Assembly (NCBI GenBank): GCA_016794225.1
Contig: JAEUKQ010000006.1
Span: forward strand, 1 to 48,276
Source: Alphaproteobacteria bacterium
GTDB lineage: Bacteria > Pseudomonadota > Alphaproteobacteria > JAEUKQ01
DNA length: 48,276 bases
Direction of reading: 5' to 3'
Shown: positions 45,727-48,276 of the stretch, piece by piece
Numbering within the stretch: the stretch's first letter is position 1
Layout: each line of letters begins with the position of its first letter
Translations under genes and position numbers: made by a program
The notes under the pieces: generated by a model
Seen by the model: only the letters and a program-made list of their open reading frames with translations
Database searches by the model: none
What the model was told of the DNA's origin: nothing

Positions 45727-47334
45727 ATGAAAACATTCAATATATCATGGCTATTTCAGTTTATCGTTGGGATAATAATTTGTATACCAACACTTATTAT
45801 TTTACTGCGGCTGTTAGAACCTTATAGTAGTGATTTTAGTCACCTACGTGCTACTGTACTACCCGAATTTGTTTGGAACTCTATCAGTTTAACATTCGCT
45901 GTTGGCGCTTTAAGTCTTTTTTTTGGTTACACCTGTGCCTGGTTAATCACCTTTTGCAACTTCCCCGGAAAAACTTTTTTTCGCTGGGCGTTAATCTTGC
46001 CGTTAGCTTTCCCAGCTTATATCCTTGCATATCTGTATACCGATTGGCTGCAGTTTAGTGGTCCAGTGCAAAATTTTATCCGCCAAATTGGTAATTTTGG
46101 AAAAGAAGATTATTGGTTTCCACAAATACGCTCTTTGGGTGGTGCAGTTTTTATCATGTCACTGGCTTTCTATCCCTATATTTACCTATTAATCCGAACA
46201 AACTTTCTGAGGCAATCAAGTGCTGCCCTTGAAGTTAGCAGAACACTGGGCGTAGGACCATGGAATACCTTCTTAAAAATTACCTTGCCGCTATCCCGTC
46301 CAGCATTGGTTGCCGGTTTTACACTTGTAGCAATGGAAACACTAGCCGATTTTGGGGCTGTTGCTTATTTTGGCATTCCAACACTAACAACAGGTATTTA
46401 CCGGGCATGGACTTCGCTAAACGATTCCAATACTGCCGCACAGCTAAGTGGTTTTTTATTACTCATTATTTTTGTTTTAATTATTGCTGAATATCTTAAC
46501 CGAAACACGCGACGCTTTCAAACAACAGAAAAACAGGTTCGCTATCCAAGCCCGTACGTTTTAAGGGGTATAAAAAAGTATTTAGCCGTTACTATATGTT
46601 TCTTACCAGTTATTTTTGGTTTTATTTTACCAGTAATGCTACTTGGTATAAATATTATTGATAATTTTGGCGTTATCTCTTTCGGTTCGTTGTTACCTTC
46701 CTTAAAAAACAGTTTTGTTTTGGCAAGTATTGCTGCTGTGATTGCAATAGTTTTAAGCTTTTTTTTGGTTAGCAGTGAACGATTTCAACCCACGATAATA
46801 TCGAAAGCTGTCAACAAGATTGCTTATTTAGGTTATGCTACTCCGGGTATTATTATAGCAGTTGGATTGCTTATTATGTTTGGATTTTTTAGCAATTTGG
46901 GACAAAGTTTTTTATTTACCGGCAGTATTATTGCCCTTATTTACTGTTATCAGGTACGCTTTCTAGCAACTTCACTGGTTAGTGTTGAGTCAGGATATAG
47001 TAAAATCCCATTGTCGATGGATTCAGCAGCTAGGTCATTGGGGCATTCTTCTTTCGGAATATTCAAACGAATCCATCTTCATTTTCTATGGCCAACTCTT
47101 TTGTCGGCTTGGCTACTTGTTTTTATTGAAGTCACGAAGGAATTAACAGCTACCTATGTTATTCGGCCATTTAACTTTGATAAACTTGCTATCCGGTCTT
47201 ACCAGCTCATTATTGATGAGCGTATAATCGAAGCTTCTCTTCCTGCTCTTACACTTGTTATCCTTGGGATTATTCCTGTCATTTTGCTTTCCAAACAGTT
47301 TGAAAAAAGCCACAGCCCCAACCAAAATTTTTAG
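45727..47334 (+). CDS. Iron(III) ABC transporter permease (FbpB-like, fused)
   Basis: The 535-residue protein is a fused two-half permease of the ferric-iron/thiamine ABC family with about 12 helices. Each half has an EAA loop: ALEVSRTLGVGPWNTFLKITLPLSRPALVAG (about 180-210) and SAARSLGHSSFGIFKRIHLHFLWPTLL (about 433-459). Together with an ATPase it would import iron(III) delivered by the periplasmic binding protein. I use ATG 45727; the binding site before it is poor, and a TTG at 45679 is possible. The gene is convergent with the binding-protein gene at 47423 and no ATPase gene is in the window. Confidence 0.88.
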   Translation: MKTFNISWLFQFIVGIIICIPTLIILLRLLEPYSSDFSHLRATVLPEFVWNSISLTFAVGALSLFFGYTCAWLITFCNFPGKTFFRWALILPLAFPAYILAYLYTDWLQFSGPVQNFIRQIGNFGKEDYWFPQIRSLGGAVFIMSLAFYPYIYLLIRTNFLRQSSAALEVSRTLGVGPWNTFLKITLPLSRPALVAGFTLVAMETLADFGAVAYFGIPTLTTGIYRAWTSLNDSNTAAQLSGFLLLIIFVLIIAEYLNRNTRRFQTTEKQVRYPSPYVLRGIKKYLAVTICFLPVIFGFILPVMLLGINIIDNFGVISFGSLLPSLKNSFVLASIAAVIAIVLSFFLVSSERFQPTIISKAVNKIAYLGYATPGIIIAVGLLIMFGFFSNLGQSFLFTGSIIALIYCYQVRFLATSLVSVESGYSKIPLSMDSAARSLGHSSFGIFKRIHLHFLWPTLLSAWLLVFIEVTKELTATYVIRPFNFDKLAIRSYQLIIDERIIEASLPALTLVILGIIPVILLSKQFEKSHSPNQNF

Positions 47335-47375
47335 AAATTAATCAAGCGTCACAAATCGTTTATCACTTAAATAAA

Positions 47376-47404
47376 AAAAGGGCCAATAAATTTGGCCCTT
47401 TTTA
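47376..47404. terminator. Bidirectional Rho-independent terminator
   Basis: GGGCCAA (47380-47386) pairs with TTGGCCC (47392-47398) around TAAAT. It is flanked by AAAAAAA on the left and TTTTTT on the right, so both strands end in a U-run. It separates the convergent permease and binding-protein genes. Confidence 0.85.
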
Positions 47405-47422
47405 GTTATCAAACTGTTTAGT

Positions 47423-48276
47423 TTAACGCCAACCAACACGATCAAAAATGCGCTGGGCTAATGGTTGCTGTTCAGCAAAGCGTGCCACATTTAAATCATC
47501 AATTTTAAATTTTGGCGTAAGTGTTCTAAGTTCTGTTTGAACCTGGACATCTGCAACTACTGGGTATTCATTATTACCTTCAGCAAAATAACGCTGGGCT
47601 GATTCACTTGCTAAATATTCTAAAAAAAGAAGGGCAGCTTCTGGGTGTGGGGCATATCTTAGCATCCCTGCTCCAGAAATATTAACATGCGTTCCTTGTT
47701 GTGTTTGGTTGGGAAATATAACAGCAACTTTTTGAGCGATATCCCTGTCTTCAGTTTTTTCAGAACGAAGCAAGCGAATATAATAATATGTATTCGCAAC
47801 TGTTAATGAACATTCACCAGCGGCAACAGCTTTAATTTGGTCTGTATCCCCTCCGACAGGTTGGCGGGCAAAATTTTCCTTTACGGCTTGTGCCCATTTC
47901 TCGGCAGCAACTTCACCATCATGGGCAATTATGGCACCCAGCAATGATAGATTATAAACATTGCTGCTTGAACGCATACAAATCATTCCTTTAAATTTTG
48001 GATTTGCTAAGTCTTGATACGTGCTCACTTCATTTGCCTGAACAAATTTGGGATTATAGACGATAATCCGCGCACGGCTTGAAAAACCAAACCAATTGCC
48101 TTGTGGATGTCTTAGATTTGCAGGTATTTTGTCATTTAATATTTTTGATTGGATTGGTGCGAATAAACCAAGTTGGTCTGCGCGCCACAACCGGCCGGCA
48201 TCCACGGTAATCAGTATATCTGCCGGGCTATTTGGTCCTTCGTTTTTAATACGCTCGATTAATAAATCTTCACCAC
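47423..48276 (-). CDS. Iron(III) ABC transporter substrate-binding protein (5' end cut off)
   Basis: The 283 residues seen are the C-terminal most of a periplasmic binding protein of the ferric-iron (FbpA/FutA/AfuA) family. The frame is open from the window edge (48276), so the start lies outside. Family sequences visible are SPADILITVDAGRLWRAD near the left edge, RARIIVYNPKFV, CMRSSSNVYNLSLLGAIIAHDGE (a lobe-linking segment), VGGDTDQIKAVAAGECSLTVANTYYYIRLLRS with the iron-binding Tyr-Tyr pair, and INVSGAG-like NISGAGMLRYAPHPEAALLFLEYL. It probably delivers iron(III) to the convergent permease. Specificity for iron is from family resemblance. Confidence 0.93.
   Translation of the reverse strand, partial: GEDLLIERIKNEGPNSPADILITVDAGRLWRADQLGLFAPIQSKILNDKIPANLRHPQGNWFGFSSRARIIVYNPKFVQANEVSTYQDLANPKFKGMICMRSSSNVYNLSLLGAIIAHDGEVAAEKWAQAVKENFARQPVGGDTDQIKAVAAGECSLTVANTYYYIRLLRSEKTEDRDIAQKVAVIFPNQTQQGTHVNISGAGMLRYAPHPEAALLFLEYLASESAQRYFAEGNNEYPVVADVQVQTELRTLTPKFKIDDLNVARFAEQQPLAQRIFDRVGWR

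Overview
The window is AT-rich chromosomal DNA of an alphaproteobacterium. The evidence is gene content and order: a ruvC-ruvA-ruvB-ybgC-tolQ-tolR-tolA-tolB-pal-cpoB-tilS-ftsH-folP-glmM block, an RpoH-type sigma factor next to rluD, a 6S RNA between zapA and the 5-formyl-THF cyclo-ligase gene, a metal-site-substituted HemB, and DUF4167 and small twin-transmembrane proteins typical of the class. The family cannot be fixed from sequence reading alone. TTG and GTG starts appear repeatedly (folP, tilS, glmU, ftsH, a PP0621-like gene).

Layout. 1-5.5 kb: ubiK, a small membrane protein with a cobalamin adenosyltransferase, an orphan secreted Ala/Pro-rich protein with its own promoter and terminator, a beta-lactamase-fold serine hydrolase, tRNA-Glu(CUC), and a threonine aldolase. 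5.6-9.2 kb: MFS exporter, small membrane protein, rluD, rpoH. 9.1-25.7 kb, all minus strand: purA, thiD, glmM, folP, ftsH (one probable operon, promoter before ftsH), then tilS, cpoB, pal, tolB, tolA, tolR, tolQ, ybgC, ruvB, ruvA, ruvC, yebC with many overlapping or abutting ends. 25.8-28.5 kb: YmdB-type phosphodiesterase, 5-FCL, 6S RNA, zapA, a coiled-coil partner and a small Cys-containing membrane protein.

28.6-39.4 kb: a DmdC-like acyl-CoA dehydrogenase homologue that seems to lack its catalytic glutamate, hemB, a LysE-type exporter, ruvX, a CaiB/BaiF CoA-transferase, an orphan 543-residue secreted protein, nicotinate phosphoribosyltransferase paired with an aldehyde dehydrogenase, and a DUF995-like secreted protein. 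39.4-43.4 kb: glmS, glmU and a DUF4167 protein. With glmM at 12 kb, the window holds the whole fructose-6-phosphate to UDP-GlcNAc route. 43.7-45.6 kb: an ECF sigma factor, a membrane anti-sigma factor and a CnrX/Spy-like periplasmic sensor, plus a small two-TM protein. 45.7-48.3 kb: an iron(III) ABC permease facing its probable substrate-binding protein (cut by the window end) across a bidirectional terminator.

Most of the window is core housekeeping: envelope integrity (Tol-Pal, GlmSMU, FtsH), recombination (RuvABC, RuvX), cofactors (HemB, FolP, ThiD, UbiK, adenosyl-B12) and stress control (RpoH, FtsH, 6S RNA, ECF cassette). I see no insertion sequence, prophage, CRISPR array, toxin-antitoxin pair or recognised defence system. 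The most unusual items are the acyl-CoA dehydrogenase homologue, the ECF/anti-sigma/sensor cassette with unknown regulon, and three orphan secreted proteins.
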